DNA from: Streptomyces musisoli
GTDB lineage: Bacteria; Actinomycetota; Actinomycetes; Streptomycetales; Streptomycetaceae
Assembly: GCF_016741855.1 (NCBI RefSeq)
Contig: NZ_JAERRH010000002.1
Location: 620,001 to 684,000, forward strand
Reading direction: 5' to 3'
DNA length: 64,000 nucleotides
Notes under the pieces: generated by a model
What the model was told of the DNA's origin: nothing
Database searches by the model: none
What the model saw: the letters and a program-made list of their open reading frames with translations, nothing else
In this document: positions 34,139 through 43,758 of the stretch, piece after piece
Position numbering within the stretch: position 1 is the first letter of the stretch
Layout: each line of letters opens with the position of its first letter
Made by a program: the position numbers and the translations under genes

Positions 34139-36032
34139 AGGCGATACCGGCGGCGTACTCGTCCGTCGCGCACTGCCCCTTGTAGTGGCCGTACGCGAAG
34201 TCCCCGCCGTCCGCGTCGGCGGGACGGCTGTCGGACCGGTCGAACCACACCGTGCGCCCGGCGCCGGACAGGGCGGCCCGTGCCGGGGCGCACAGCGCGG
34301 CCGACACGCGTGTGCCGCGCAGGCTGTAGCCGATGAGGAACTCGCCCGCCGGGCACTGGAACTTGGTGTAGCCCGACGCCCAGTCGCCACCGGCCGGTAC
34401 GTGACGTTCGTCGGTGACGACCGTCTGGCGGCCCTCGGTGGCCCGCAGATCCCCCGCGCCGGCATCGGTGCACAGGCCCCGCCCGCCGGTGTGGCTCAGC
34501 CCGGCCAGCCGCGAACCGTCCGGGCAGGCAGCCTTGCGGGCTCCCGGGTCCCAGTCCCCCGTGGCGCGCACCCGCAGGGACGCCACCGCGTCGCCGTGAT
34601 CGGTGCCGAGCATGCGCCAGACGGGGACGGGTGTCACGGCACCGGTCCTGCCGGGCGCGTCCACCAGGTGCTGCCAGGCGGCGGCGCGCCAGTCGCCGGC
34701 GTCGAGGATGCCGGAGCGGTGCCCCGCGCCGTCGTAGCGCAGCAGCGCCCAGTCGTCGTGGCCCTCGAAGCCGACCAGCGGCCAGAACGCGAAGTCGGCG
34801 TCATGACCGGCGAGGTAGTCGGTGACGTTGCCGAACCAGGTACGGGCCGCCGGGTTCGTCTCGCCCGAACCGATGCCGAACTCGCTCACCCAGACGGGCG
34901 CCGTGTAGTGCCGGCCGGACTCCTCCACGAAGAACGCCTCGTCGTCGAGGGCCGCGGCCAGCTCGGTGCGGGACAGGTCCTGGTAGCGGGCGTCGTGGGT
35001 CTCGCCGATGCCGGTGGCGCCGCTGTGGTGCGGCCCGGTGTAGCCGTAGAAGTGGGCGGAGTAGACCAGCTTGTGGGAGTCCACGAGGGTGTGCGAGAGG
35101 GTGCGGGCGGGGCTGAGCACGGGCCGCCCGTGCGGCAGCCCGTCCACGGGCACCCCGGTCCAGTTGATCCCCTCGATCACGACGAGGAGGCGCGGGTTCG
35201 CCTCGGTGAGAATGCGGTCGGCGGCGAGCTGGGCCGCGCCGTACCAGTCGTGGCCGTCCCCCAGGCCCCAGTTGGGGTCGTCCAGCACGTCCCGGCGGAC
35301 CTCGTTGTACAGGTCGGCGCCGACCACGCCCGGGACGGAGGCGTAGCGCCGGGCCATGAACACCCAGTCGTCCGCCCACCGGCCGGTGGACTGCCCGCTG
35401 TTCCACCGCTCGTTGCCGTCGATGCCGCAGCACCACCGGGACGTGTTGGTGTGGTTGTTGAGGATCACGGCGAAGCCGCTCCGGCTGAGCGCCTCGACCA
35501 CGGCGTCGTAGATCTCCAGCGGTGTTCTGCCGCGGAGCTGGGGGTTGGCCGTCACGGCACTGTCGGGCACGGGTGCCGTGCCGTGGATCATCTCGTTGGA
35601 GAACGGCAGCCGGATGGTGTTGACGCCCAGCGAGTGGAAGTCGGCGAGCAGTTCGGGCAGCGGCGCACGGTCGAGGCCGAGCGGTATGCCGTGGGAGTCC
35701 TGCCCGGCGTGGTGCCGGGCGGGGTCGTCGGCGCTGCCGCTGCCGGTCCACGAGCCCTGCGCGCCGTCCCAGTTGGCGCCCTTCAGCCGGAAGCGGTCGC
35801 CGTGGGCGTCGACGATGTAGCGGCCCCGGGTGGACAGCGGCGCGTACCACGTGGCCTGGTGCGTCGCGCGGGCCGCCGTCCGGGCGGGGGTGGTGTGCGG
35901 CGGAGCGGTGGCGGTCCGGGCGGGAGCCGGGTGCGGCGGCGTGGCGGCGGAGGCCGTGGTGGCCGTGGTGGCCGCGAGCAGGAATCCCACCGCGGCGACG
36001 GCGAGCCGGGGCACGGCTGGTGATATCGGCAT
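34077..36032 (-). CDS. Secreted glycoside hydrolase, GH5-like, with C-terminal cysteine repeats
   Basis: A 651-residue precursor. The signal peptide is at residues 1-30 (AVAAVGFLLAATTATTASAA), followed by a Thr/Pro linker. A GH5 TIM-barrel follows at about residues 62-460, with NTIRLPFSNEM, acid/base Glu244 in DLYNEVRRD, and nucleophile Glu384 in VWVSEFGIG. From about 490 on there are three repeats of about 50 residues, each with paired cysteines ([45 protein letters not shown]), a possible binding module. It hydrolyses a beta-glycan outside the cell. The ATG at 36032 starts the signal peptide with AAGGG upstream. Confidence 0.85.
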   Translation of the reverse strand: MPISPAVPRLAVAAVGFLLAATTATTASAATPPHPAPARTATAPPHTTPARTAARATHQATWYAPLSTRGRYIVDAHGDRFRLKGANWDGAQGSWTGSGSADDPARHHAGQDSHGIPLGLDRAPLPELLADFHSLGVNTIRLPFSNEMIHGTAPVPDSAVTANPQLRGRTPLEIYDAVVEALSRSGFAVILNNHTNTSRWCCGIDGNERWNSGQSTGRWADDWVFMARRYASVPGVVGADLYNEVRRDVLDDPNWGLGDGHDWYGAAQLAADRILTEANPRLLVVIEGINWTGVPVDGLPHGRPVLSPARTLSHTLVDSHKLVYSAHFYGYTGPHHSGATGIGETHDARYQDLSRTELAAALDDEAFFVEESGRHYTAPVWVSEFGIGSGETNPAARTWFGNVTDYLAGHDADFAFWPLVGFEGHDDWALLRYDGAGHRSGILDAGDWRAAAWQHLVDAPGRTGAVTPVPVWRMLGTDHGDAVASLRVRATGDWDPGARKAACPDGSRLAGLSHTGGRGLCTDAGAGDLRATEGRQTVVTDERHVPAGGDWASGYTKFQCPAGEFLIGYSLRGTRVSAALCAPARAALSGAGRTVWFDRSDSRPADADGGDFAYGHYKGQCATDEYAAGIAFTTRVAARPGPAALLCRTLP

Positions 36033-36220
36033 GGGCAGCCCTTGGGGGTCGGAAGTGGGGGAAGCGGGGCGACCGGTCGACGGCACGCCCGGCTGGGGGA
36101 GTCTCCACCACCGCGCACGGTGCGGGGAAGAGCCGAAGTGGCCGGTATCGGCGCCGAGTTGGCCGAGAGTCGGCAGTGGGTTCGTGAACACCGCCTGCTT
36201 CCTGCCCACTTGACGGGTGC

Positions 36221-37150
36221 ATGGTCCGCGCCTATGACTCCAACCCCGACTACGGCTGCACCGACGAACGCGAGGACGCCATCGCGGCCTACACGGACGC
36301 GCTCGCCTGGTACGTCACCCGTGACGAGCGCTACGCCAAGAAGGCGATCGAGCTGATGGACGCCTGGTCCGCCGTGCTCAGGGACCACACCAACAGCAAC
36401 GCACCGCTGCAGACGGGCTGGGCCGGCTCCACCTGGCCGAAGGCCGCCGAGATCATCAAGTACACGTACACCGGTACCTGGGCCGGCTCCGGCCGGTTCG
36501 CGACCATGCTCCGCGACGTCTACCTGCCCGAGATCATCAACGGCTCCGACTCCAACGGCAACTGGGAGTTGTCGATGACGGAGGCGGCCGTCGGCATCTC
36601 CGTCTTCCTGGAGGACAAGGCGTCGTACGACAAGGCCATGGCCAGGTTCCGCACCCGCACGGCCGCCTATGTGTACCTCGCCTCCGACGGCGACCTGCCG
36701 AAGACCGTACCGAGCCAGAACCTGAACACCCGCGACAAGATCGTCTCCTACTGGCAGGGCCAGTCCACCTTCGTCACCGGCCTCACCCAGGAGACCTGCC
36801 GCGACTTCACCCACACCGGGTACGGCATCTCCGCCGTCTCGCACGTCGCCGAGACCAGCCGGATCCAGGGGCAGGACCTGTACGGCACCGACGTCGGCGA
36901 ACGGCTGCGGCAGGCGCTCGGTTTCCAGTCCAGGTACGAGCTGGGCGCGGCCGTCCCGAACTGGCTGTGCGGTGGCACCGTGAAGCGGGGGCTGGGCCCG
37001 GTCACCGAGGTCGGCTACAACGCGCTGCACAACCGCCTGGGCATCGCCATGACCAACACCCAGGCGCTGACCGGGCAGAACCGGCCGGCGGGCAGCAACA
37101 ACCTCTTCGTCGCCTGGGAGACCCTGACGCACGGGGACAACCCGAACTGA
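36221..37150 (+). pseudogene. Alginate-lyase-domain protein, 5'-truncated
   Basis: The 309 readable residues match the alginate lyase (PL5-like, PF05426) alpha/alpha barrel of streptomycete secreted enzymes: YGCTDEREDAIAAYTDALAW, NSNAPLQTGWAGSTWPKAAE, NGNWELSMTEAAVGISVFLE and YWQGQSTFVTGL. The signal peptide and about 90 N-terminal catalytic-domain residues are missing. The frame opens in mid-domain right after the ATG, with no ribosome site. The truncated protein could not be exported and is probably inactive. It lies divergent from the GH5 gene, whose promoter region forms the junction. Confidence 0.7.
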
Positions 37151-37177
37151 TCCGCACGGGCCGGCGGCCGGTCCCGC

Positions 37178-38092
37178 TCACAGCTTGACGACGGCCATCC
37201 ACAGGTCGAAGTCCAAGACCAGCATCCGGCCCGGCCGTTGAGCTGCGGTGTCCGGGACGGCCGCCCGCACCAGGGGCTGTTCGCCCTTCTCCACGCTCAC
37301 CTCCGTGCCGTCGTACCGGGGTGCCTTGTCACGGACGACCGAGCGCAGCCTGGCCGCCAGGCGGCGGGCGGTCGCCTCGTCCTTCGTCACGGCGCACAGC
37401 ACTTCGGTGTTGCGGCCCGCGGAGTCGGCCCGCTGGCCGAGCGCGGACAGGCGTACCGGCTTGGCGGGGGTGAACGGGTTGAAGTCGGCCCGGTAGACGT
37501 CGCCCAGACATCCGGCCGCGCGCCGGTACTCCTCGACGTCGGCCAGCGAGGAGCCGTTCTCAGGGTGAACGGCCGACATGCGGCTGGTGCCCGGGGTGGA
37601 GTAGAGGATCGTGTCCTCGGAGACCTGTAGGGCCACCCCCTTGCCGTGGGCGGGTTTCCAGGTCTGCCTGCCGTCCTCGTCGGCGGGGACGTAGCCGTTC
37701 GCCTTCAGCGACCCGGTGATGGCCGCCGCGTCGAACGACCCCTCCCAGCGACCCGCGTCCCGGGCGTCGATCGCGGTGTCGATCTGGTCGGCCTTGAGAT
37801 GCTGCGCCCACGGTCCCGGTCGGTAACCGTTCAGCAGGGCGAGGCCCGGCTGCCCGACGACGGCGAACCGCTTCTTGCCGTCCTTGTCGAGCCTGCGCGC
37901 CGTGGCGGCGTCGAGGTACGTCACCTGGCCCTTGCCGATGCCGACGGCCAGGGTGCCCAGCCGCTTCAGCACGGGGGAGCGGCTCTCGTCGTCGCCGTGG
38001 CCGGATCCGGACGAACAGCCGAGGAGGCCGGACAGGCAGACCCCGGCGAGAGCCGCGGCACCGACGACGGTCCTGCGAGGTGCTGTGGACAT
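37178..38092 (-). CDS. Lipoprotein of unknown function
   Basis: A 304-residue protein starting with a lipoprotein signal, MSTAPRRTVVGAAALAGVCL, ending in the lipobox LLGC, so it is anchored outside the membrane. The mature part has two cysteines (AAGCLGDVYR, TEVLCAVTKD) and segments such as VGIGKGQVTYLDAATARRLD and VAVVGQP-like strands. No enzymatic motif is visible. The ATG at 38092 is preferred over the upstream in-frame codon because it starts the signal directly. It is convergent with the truncated alginate lyase gene. Confidence 0.75.
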   Translation of the reverse strand: MSTAPRRTVVGAAALAGVCLSGLLGCSSGSGHGDDESRSPVLKRLGTLAVGIGKGQVTYLDAATARRLDKDGKKRFAVVGQPGLALLNGYRPGPWAQHLKADQIDTAIDARDAGRWEGSFDAAAITGSLKANGYVPADEDGRQTWKPAHGKGVALQVSEDTILYSTPGTSRMSAVHPENGSSLADVEEYRRAAGCLGDVYRADFNPFTPAKPVRLSALGQRADSAGRNTEVLCAVTKDEATARRLAARLRSVVRDKAPRYDGTEVSVEKGEQPLVRAAVPDTAAQRPGRMLVLDFDLWMAVVKL

Positions 38093-38224
38093 GACCAGCA
38101 GCCTATCGGCCCGTTCCTCCGTCCGGCCCGTGGGCTCCCCGGGTGTCCCGGACACGGTGCCGGCAGCCGCGGTACCCGCTCGGCGCGTCCGGCCGCCGTG
38201 GACGCACCGGCTCTGGGGTGCCGG

Positions 38225-39349
38225 TCAACCGACCTGCGGATGTGCCGGCTTGGTCCAGTCCGGGTCCGCCCAGCGGGCCGAGTCCGCGGGGTCGGGGAGG
38301 TCCGGGCGGTAGCCCGGGTCACGTTCCCGGCGCAGCCGCACGCTCGTGTGCAGCACGGCGTCCCGCGGCAGGCGGCGCGAGCGCCGGCCGGCCAGGATCC
38401 ACAGCGGGCCGTTGGGGTGGAGTGCGGCGTCGGCGAAGTCCTCGGTCACCGCGCAGGCCTCCCCGTACGCGCCGGGGCGGAAGTCCAGGTCCTGCACGAC
38501 ACCATCCGTGATCCACTTCAGCGTGATCGTCGACAGCAGCGGCGCGCCCTGAGCGTGCGGGAAGGTGCCGCCGACGTCCGAGTGCACACCGGCGAACCAC
38601 ACCTCCTGCGCCGTGTCACGCAGCGGCCCCGGACGGCGGGTCACCAGGAACTCGCGGAACGGGCGCCGCTGTTCGTCGAGGGAGACGGCGTGCCGGATGC
38701 GGGCCGCGTTGGGCAGCTGGTGCGTGTACGGCCAGTGCAGCGTGCCCAGGCGGAGGATGCCCGCGGCCTTCACCGTGTCCCAGACGCCGAGGTAGGCGAC
38801 GGGCAGCGCGTGATGGGAGACCTGCCGCGGAGAGTTGCGCTTGACCTCCGCCCACAGCGGCTCGTGCTCGGTCCGCCGGCAGAACGCGTGGGAGAAGCGC
38901 GCCACTTCCCGTTCGCTTCTGTCGATGTCGTGGTTGAAGGCGTACTTGCCGACCGCGTACGGGACGAGGTTCTCCGAGCCGGGACGCATGAGCCCGGGCT
39001 TGTTGAGCATGCCGACCAGCGCACGGGCGGTGTAGGCCCCGCGGCTGAAGCCGAAGACGTACACGTGGTCGCCGGGCTCCCAGTGCTGCATCAGGTACGT
39101 GTACGCCTCGGCGAGGTTGGCCCTCAGCCCGGCGCCCAGGGCGAGACCGGAGACCCGGGACATCCCGCGGCCGACCGGGCCGTGGGCGCCCGCCGACGAC
39201 ATGGTGCCGACACCGGGGTCGTAGTACAGAAGCTGGCGTGCGGGGTCGTCCGCCTCCAGCATCTCGTACAGCCGGACGACGTTGGTCGGATACCGGGCCC
39301 CCACCTGGTTGCTCGTGCCGTCGAGGCAGAGGACGATCCTGCGCGGCAT
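38225..39349 (-). CDS. DUF2235 alpha/beta-hydrolase (Tle1-like phospholipase family)
   Basis: A 374-residue protein with the DUF2235 signature: RRIVLCLDGTSNQVG at the N-terminus, nucleophile elbow GFSRGAY (Ser102), the conserved LGVWDTVKAAG, and VWFAGVHSDVGG containing the catalytic aspartate and histidine candidates. Tle1 type VI effectors share this domain, but here there is no secretion system and the protein lacks a signal peptide. A housekeeping lipid or ester hydrolase is more likely. It lies 12 bp downstream of the DUF6424-like gene, so they are probably co-transcribed. Confidence 0.85.
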   Translation of the reverse strand: MPRRIVLCLDGTSNQVGARYPTNVVRLYEMLEADDPARQLLYYDPGVGTMSSAGAHGPVGRGMSRVSGLALGAGLRANLAEAYTYLMQHWEPGDHVYVFGFSRGAYTARALVGMLNKPGLMRPGSENLVPYAVGKYAFNHDIDRSEREVARFSHAFCRRTEHEPLWAEVKRNSPRQVSHHALPVAYLGVWDTVKAAGILRLGTLHWPYTHQLPNAARIRHAVSLDEQRRPFREFLVTRRPGPLRDTAQEVWFAGVHSDVGGTFPHAQGAPLLSTITLKWITDGVVQDLDFRPGAYGEACAVTEDFADAALHPNGPLWILAGRRSRRLPRDAVLHTSVRLRRERDPGYRPDLPDPADSARWADPDWTKPAHPQVG

Positions 39350-39361
39350 GGGTGCCCCCTC

Positions 39362-40285
39362 TCAACGGGTCCGGGAGGCCTGCCCGTTCCCGCGGGTCCG
39401 GGAGGCCTGCCCGTTGCCGCGGGAACGGCGGGTGGCCGGCGGTCCGGACGCGGAACGCCGTCCCGGCTCGATCTGCCCGGCGAACGCCTGGAGCGCGGCC
39501 GAGCTGTTGGGCGGCAGGACGGCCATCAGCCCGTGCTCCTGCGCCTTGGCCAGCGTGCCCGAGGCCTGGCTGCCCTCCGGGGCGAGCACCAGCCGTACGT
39601 GCCCGTCACCCGACCCCCGCCGGTCCACCGGCGTCACGGCCCCGTGCGTGCCGTCGGGCAGCGTCACCCACAGCTGGAAGTCGTCGTAGCGGACGAAGTC
39701 CGCACCCTTCACCGGCCACGGGTAGTGGTGCTCACCCGGCACCTTCGGCAGGATCCCCTGGTGGTTCCCGCGGCTCATCGGCACACACGCGTTGAAGAGC
39801 GAGTCGGTCCACGCCTCGACGCCGTCGGCGTCCTCGATCGGCGTACGCAGCAGTTCCTCGGCCTCTTCGTAGCCCAGTTCGGCCAGGGCTTTCAGCGTTT
39901 CGGGGAAGCCCGCCACGAGTTCGGCCGCGTCCTGGCGCAGTCTGTCGACCCTCGCCGGGTCGGCGCAGAACTGCATGCTCCACTCGATGCCCACGCGGGC
40001 CCGGTACATCCGCCAGCCGCTCCCGGTCATCACCCACAGGCTCCCCCCGTGGTGCATCTCCCAGTGCTCGGACCCGGTGGGCCGGGGCCCGTAGGGCAGG
40101 TCCGCGTCGTCCATCTGGTCGAGAATCTTGTGCGCCGTCCGTTTCGCGGCCTTGAAGAACGGCGACTCGTAACGCTTCGGATGCTCGACCAGCCGGATCT
40201 TCCAGGGATGGTTCTCCGACTCGATGCCGCCCGGCTTGACGGTGTCGGGCAACCGGGCCGTGGCCACGGTTCCGGCGCGGGTCAT
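39362..40285 (-). CDS. DUF6424-like protein
   Basis: A 307-residue soluble protein with the segments I associate with DUF6424: ENHPWKIRLVEHPKRYESPF, HWEMHHGGSLWVMTGSGW, IEWSMQFCADPARVDRLRQD, AWTDSLFNACVPM and HHYPWPV. Function is unknown. The C-terminus carries two copies of a nine-residue repeat (RGNGQASRT) made by a 27-bp DNA duplication. GAGGAGG precedes the ATG. A GATAAT-like -10 on the minus strand near 40348-40353 may be the promoter of this gene and the DUF2235 gene behind it. Confidence 0.75.
   Translation of the reverse strand: MTRAGTVATARLPDTVKPGGIESENHPWKIRLVEHPKRYESPFFKAAKRTAHKILDQMDDADLPYGPRPTGSEHWEMHHGGSLWVMTGSGWRMYRARVGIEWSMQFCADPARVDRLRQDAAELVAGFPETLKALAELGYEEAEELLRTPIEDADGVEAWTDSLFNACVPMSRGNHQGILPKVPGEHHYPWPVKGADFVRYDDFQLWVTLPDGTHGAVTPVDRRGSGDGHVRLVLAPEGSQASGTLAKAQEHGLMAVLPPNSSAALQAFAGQIEPGRRSASGPPATRRSRGNGQASRTRGNGQASRTR
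39367..39420. repeat. 27-bp in-frame duplication at the DUF6424-like gene end
   Basis: Two copies of GGGTCCGGGAGGCCTGCCCG plus flanks start at 39367 and 39394. They encode the repeated C-terminal RGNGQASRT unit. Confidence 0.7.
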
Positions 40286-40608
40286 GGTGCCCTCCTCGTG
40301 CCGCCCGCGGCCCCGGATACGGTCCGCGGTGCCGAGTGCCCCCTGTGATTATCGTGCTCCTCGAGGCGGAAGTGCGCGAGCCGAAACGGTAGTTGTCGCG
40401 TCAACCGGCCGACGGTTCCGCGCCGACCACCGGTGATGGTTGTTCCTTGAACATCCTGACGGGGTCGACGGGACCGACGGGGCCGACCGCACGAGCGGGA
40501 CCGGCCGGGGGCCGCGAACACCGGGTTGACCGGTCTCGCGGCCCGCTGTGCCCTGGACGCCGGATTCCAGGACCGGCCGGTCCCTGCGTGTCGTCCGGGA
40601 GCCGGTGA
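40286..40608. other. Intergenic region: promoter of the DUF6424/DUF2235 unit
   Basis: No gene is seen. A minus-strand GATAAT hexamer near 40350 lies about 65 bp before the DUF6424-like start. The part at 40440-40600 contains several GACGGGNCCGAC-like elements. Confidence 0.45.
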
Positions 40609-41085
40609 TCAGATGCCGGGGCCCGCGCCTCCGGGGCGGATCCGGCCGCGCCAGGCTCCGGACTCCCCGCCGCGCTCCTCGATGTAGCTCTTGAACCGCT
40701 TCATGTCACCCTTGACCCGCCGGTCGATCGTGCCGAGCAGATCCCCGACCTTCTCCGCGGCGCCGCTGGGCTCGACCTCCATGACCAGCTCTACCTTGGT
40801 GCGGGTGTCGTCCAGGCGCTCGAAGCGGACCGTGCCCTTCTGATTGGTGTCGCCGCTGGTGGTGCGCCACGTGATGCGCTCGTCGGGCAGCTGGTCGACG
40901 ATCTCGGTGTCGAACTCCCGCCGAATGCCGCTGATCTTCGTGGTCCAGTGGTTGTGCCGATCGTCCAGCTGCGTCACCTCCTCGACGCCTTCCATGAAGT
41001 TCGGGAAGTCCTCGAACTGCGTCCACTGGTTGTAGGCGGTGTGGAGGGGGACGTCGACTTCCACCGCTTCCTTGACCTTGCTCAT
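40609..41085 (-). CDS. SRPBCC (polyketide cyclase/START-like) protein
   Basis: A 158-residue protein with the SRPBCC pattern VKEAVEVDVPLHTAYNQWTQ, EDFPNFMEGVEEVTQLDDRH, then ITWRTTSGDTNQKGTVRFER and TKVELVMEVEP. The domain binds hydrophobic ligands. This coenzyme-Q-binding-like subgroup is common in streptomycetes, often near stress genes. GGAGG precedes the ATG. It is divergent from htpG across a repeat-containing gap. Confidence 0.85.
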   Translation of the reverse strand: MSKVKEAVEVDVPLHTAYNQWTQFEDFPNFMEGVEEVTQLDDRHNHWTTKISGIRREFDTEIVDQLPDERITWRTTSGDTNQKGTVRFERLDDTRTKVELVMEVEPSGAAEKVGDLLGTIDRRVKGDMKRFKSYIEERGGESGAWRGRIRPGGAGPGI

Positions 41086-41260
41086 CTCTGCGCCTCCGTT
41101 CTCACTGCTCGACTTTCCGAAGCCCCGCGGGCCTGCGCAGCCGACCCGACCGGGATCTGCCGGGTACCCGGGGAGCCGCATGTCATGACCACCCGTGCGC
41201 CCCGGGCGACCCCGGGGCCCGACCACGGGGCGGGCGGGGGCAGACCAGGCAGGTGCCAGG

Positions 41261-41420
41261 AAGGTGCCCGGGAGGAGGCTGGGAAGGTGCCCGGGAGGAG
41301 GCTGGGAAGGTGCCCCGCGAGGAGAACCGGCGAGGCGGCCGGGAGGTGGCCGGGAGGCGATCGGCGAGGCGGCCGGGAGGTGGGGCGGACGGCGACTGGG
41401 AGGTGGGGCGGACGGCGACC
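41261..41420. repeat. Two adjacent 23-bp tandem repeats upstream of htpG
   Basis: Two perfect copies of AAGGTGCCCGGGAGGAGGCT plus GGG (41261, 41284) are followed by a partial one. Two copies of GGGAGGTGGGGCGGACGGCG plus AC(T/C) follow at 41375 and 41398. Both arrays have a 23-bp period. The gap 41086-41566 contains no supported gene. Confidence 0.75.
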
Positions 41421-41566
41421 GGGAAGCCGCTCCGGGCGCCGCCGAGACCCCGCCCGGCACCGTACGGATCAAGCCACCGCCCCGCAATCCGGCCACTGCC
41501 CTGACGTGGTGTTTTACAGTGTGTGCCACCAGTTCCGGCGACAGGACCTGTGAGGTACTCGCGAAC

Positions 41567-43477
41567 ATGCCGACCGAGACGTTTGAGTTTCAGGTAGAGG
41601 CCCGTCAGCTGCTCCAGCTGATGATCCACTCGGTGTACTCGAACAAAGATGTCTTCCTGCGGGAGCTCGTCTCCAACGCCTCCGACGCGTTGGACAAGCT
41701 GCGCCTGGAGAAGCTGTGGGACGACTCGCTCGACGCCGAGGTGTCCGACCTGCACATCGAGATCGACATCGACAAGGAAGCCCGTACGCTCACCGTGCGG
41801 GACAACGGCATCGGGATGTCGTACGACGAGGTCGGGCGGCTGATCGGCACGATCGCCAACTCGGGCACCGCGAAGTTCCTCGAGGAACTGCGGGAGGCCA
41901 GGGACGCGGCCGGCGAGGAAGGGCTCATCGGCCAGTTCGGCGTCGGCTTCTACTCCGGCTTCATGGTGGCGGACGAGGTCACCCTGCTGACCCGGCGCGC
42001 GGGCGAGAGCCAGGGCACCCGGTGGACGTCACGCGGCGAGGGCACGTACACGCTGGAGACGGTCGACGACGCGCCGCAGGGCACCTCGGTCGTGCTCCAC
42101 CTCAAGCCCGCCGACCCGGAGAACCAGCTCCACGACTACACCTCCCCGTGGAAGATCAGGGAGATCATCAAGCGGTACTCGGACTTCATCACCTGGCCCG
42201 TCCGGATGGTGCCCGAGCGCCCCGCGACGGCCGACGAGAGCGGCGAGGCGCCCGAACCCGAGACGCTCAACTCGATGAAGGCGCTGTGGGCGCGGCCGCG
42301 CGACGAGGTGTCCGACGACGAGTACCACGAGCTGTACAAGCACATCGGCCACGACTGGCGGGACCCGCTGGAGACGATCCGGCTCCAGGCGGAGGGCACC
42401 TTCGAGTACCAGGCCCTGCTGTTCCTCCCCGCGCACGCGCCGCACGACCTGTTCACGCGGGACTTCAAGCGCGGCGTGCAGCTGTACGTCAAGCGCGTGT
42501 TCATCATGGACGAGTGCGAGGCGCTGCTGCCGCCGTACCTCCGCTTCGTCAAGGGCGTCGTCGACGCGGCCGACCTCTCGCTGAACGTGTCCCGTGAGAT
42601 CCTCCAGCAGGACCGCCACATCGAGATGATGCGGCGACGGCTGACGAAGAAGGTCCTGTCCACGGTCAAGGACATGATGACCAAGGACCAGGACCGGTAC
42701 GCCACGTTCTGGCGGGAGTTCGGCACGGTCCTGAAGGAGGGGCTGATCACCGACTCGGAGAACCGTGACGCCATCCTCGCCGTCGCGTCGTTCGCCAGCA
42801 CGCACGACGAGTCCGGGCCGACCACGCTCAAGCAGTACGTGGAGCGGATGAAGGACGGTCAGGAGCACATCTACTACCTCACCGGCGAGTCGCGGCAGAG
42901 CATCGAGAACTCCCCGCACATGGAGGCGTTCCGGGAACGGGGCATCGAGGTGCTGCTGCTCACCGACGCCGTCGACGAGGTGTGGGCCGACGCCGTCGGC
43001 GAGTACGAGGGCAAGCAGCTGCGGTCCGTGGCCAAGGGGCAGATCGATCTCGACGCCGAGGACAAGGAGACCTCCGACGGCGAACGGGAGAAGCAGAACG
43101 AGGAGTACGCCGGGCTGCTCGGCTGGATGAAGGAGCAGCTGGACGGGGACATCAAGGAGGTCCGCCTGTCCTCCCGCCTCACCGTCTCCCCGGCCTGCGT
43201 CGTCTCCGACGCGAACGACCTGACCCCGGCGCTGGAGAACATGTACCGCGCGATGGGCCAGGAGGTGCCCCGCGCCGCGCGGATCCTGGAACTCAACCCC
43301 GACCACCAGCTGGTGAAGGGCCTCAACCAGGCGTACAAGGAGCGCGAGGACCGCACGGAGCTGGCCGAGACCGCCGAGCTGCTGCACGGCCTGGCGGTGC
43401 TCGCCGAGGGCGGCCAGCCCAAGGAACCGGCCCGGTTCGTCAAGCTGATGGCGGACCGCCTGGAACGCGCCCTGTAA
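41567..43477 (+). CDS. htpG: Molecular chaperone HtpG (Hsp90)
   Basis: A 636-residue protein of typical HtpG length. The GHKL ATPase domain has [31 protein letters not shown], the lid-associated GTSGTAKF-type [13 protein letters not shown], and [15 protein letters not shown]. The middle domain includes [20 protein letters not shown] and [15 protein letters not shown]. It is a cytoplasmic ATP-dependent chaperone dimer. The ATG at 41567 follows GTGAGGTACTC. No HAIR or CIRCE element is evident upstream, and a strong hairpin follows. Confidence 0.97.
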
Positions 43478-43498
43478 CCCGCCCGCGACGCCGGCGAC

Positions 43499-43526
43499 CT
43501 CCCCGGGGAACACACACCCCGGGGAG
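43499..43526. terminator. Hairpin terminator of htpG
   Basis: CTCCCCGGGG and CCCCGGGGAG form a perfect 10-bp stem with an 8-base loop, 21 bp past the htpG stop. Confidence 0.75.
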
Positions 43527-43697
43527 CAGCTCCGTTCGCGGTGACAGTTCGTGTTCTGCCACCCGGACCCGTCGGACAGGCGTCGGGCGGGTGATCGGAA
43601 CGTCACGTCCGCTGAGCGTCCCGAAGAGGCGGGCGACGATTCCGGCATTGGCATGGACCTGACGCATCGAGGGGTCTAGGCTCTGCTCCGCCATACA

Positions 43698-43711
43698 TGA
43701 GAGCGCTCTCA
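43698..43711. promoter_or_regulatory. LacI-family (CebR-like) operator
   Basis: TGAGAGCGCTCTCA is a perfect 14-bp palindrome, 12 of 14 identical to the CebR/CelR box TGGGAGCGCTCCCA known to repress cellulase genes. It lies 47 bp before the protease start. Control by a sugar-responsive LacI-family repressor is inferred. Confidence 0.65.
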
Positions 43712-43758
43712 GATTCGGCTGTTCCACCCCACTCCTGGAACGACGAAGGGCAACTCCC

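Noticed and set aside
39282..39795. Plus-strand frames opposite the DUF6424-like gene
   Set aside because: They are Ser/Arg/Pro-rich antisense shadows, and the minus-strand gene has family motifs and a strong ribosome site.
41195..41566. N-terminal extension of htpG in the same frame
   Set aside because: It is built from 23-bp repeats and is not conserved Hsp90 sequence. The ATG at 41567 gives the normal length.
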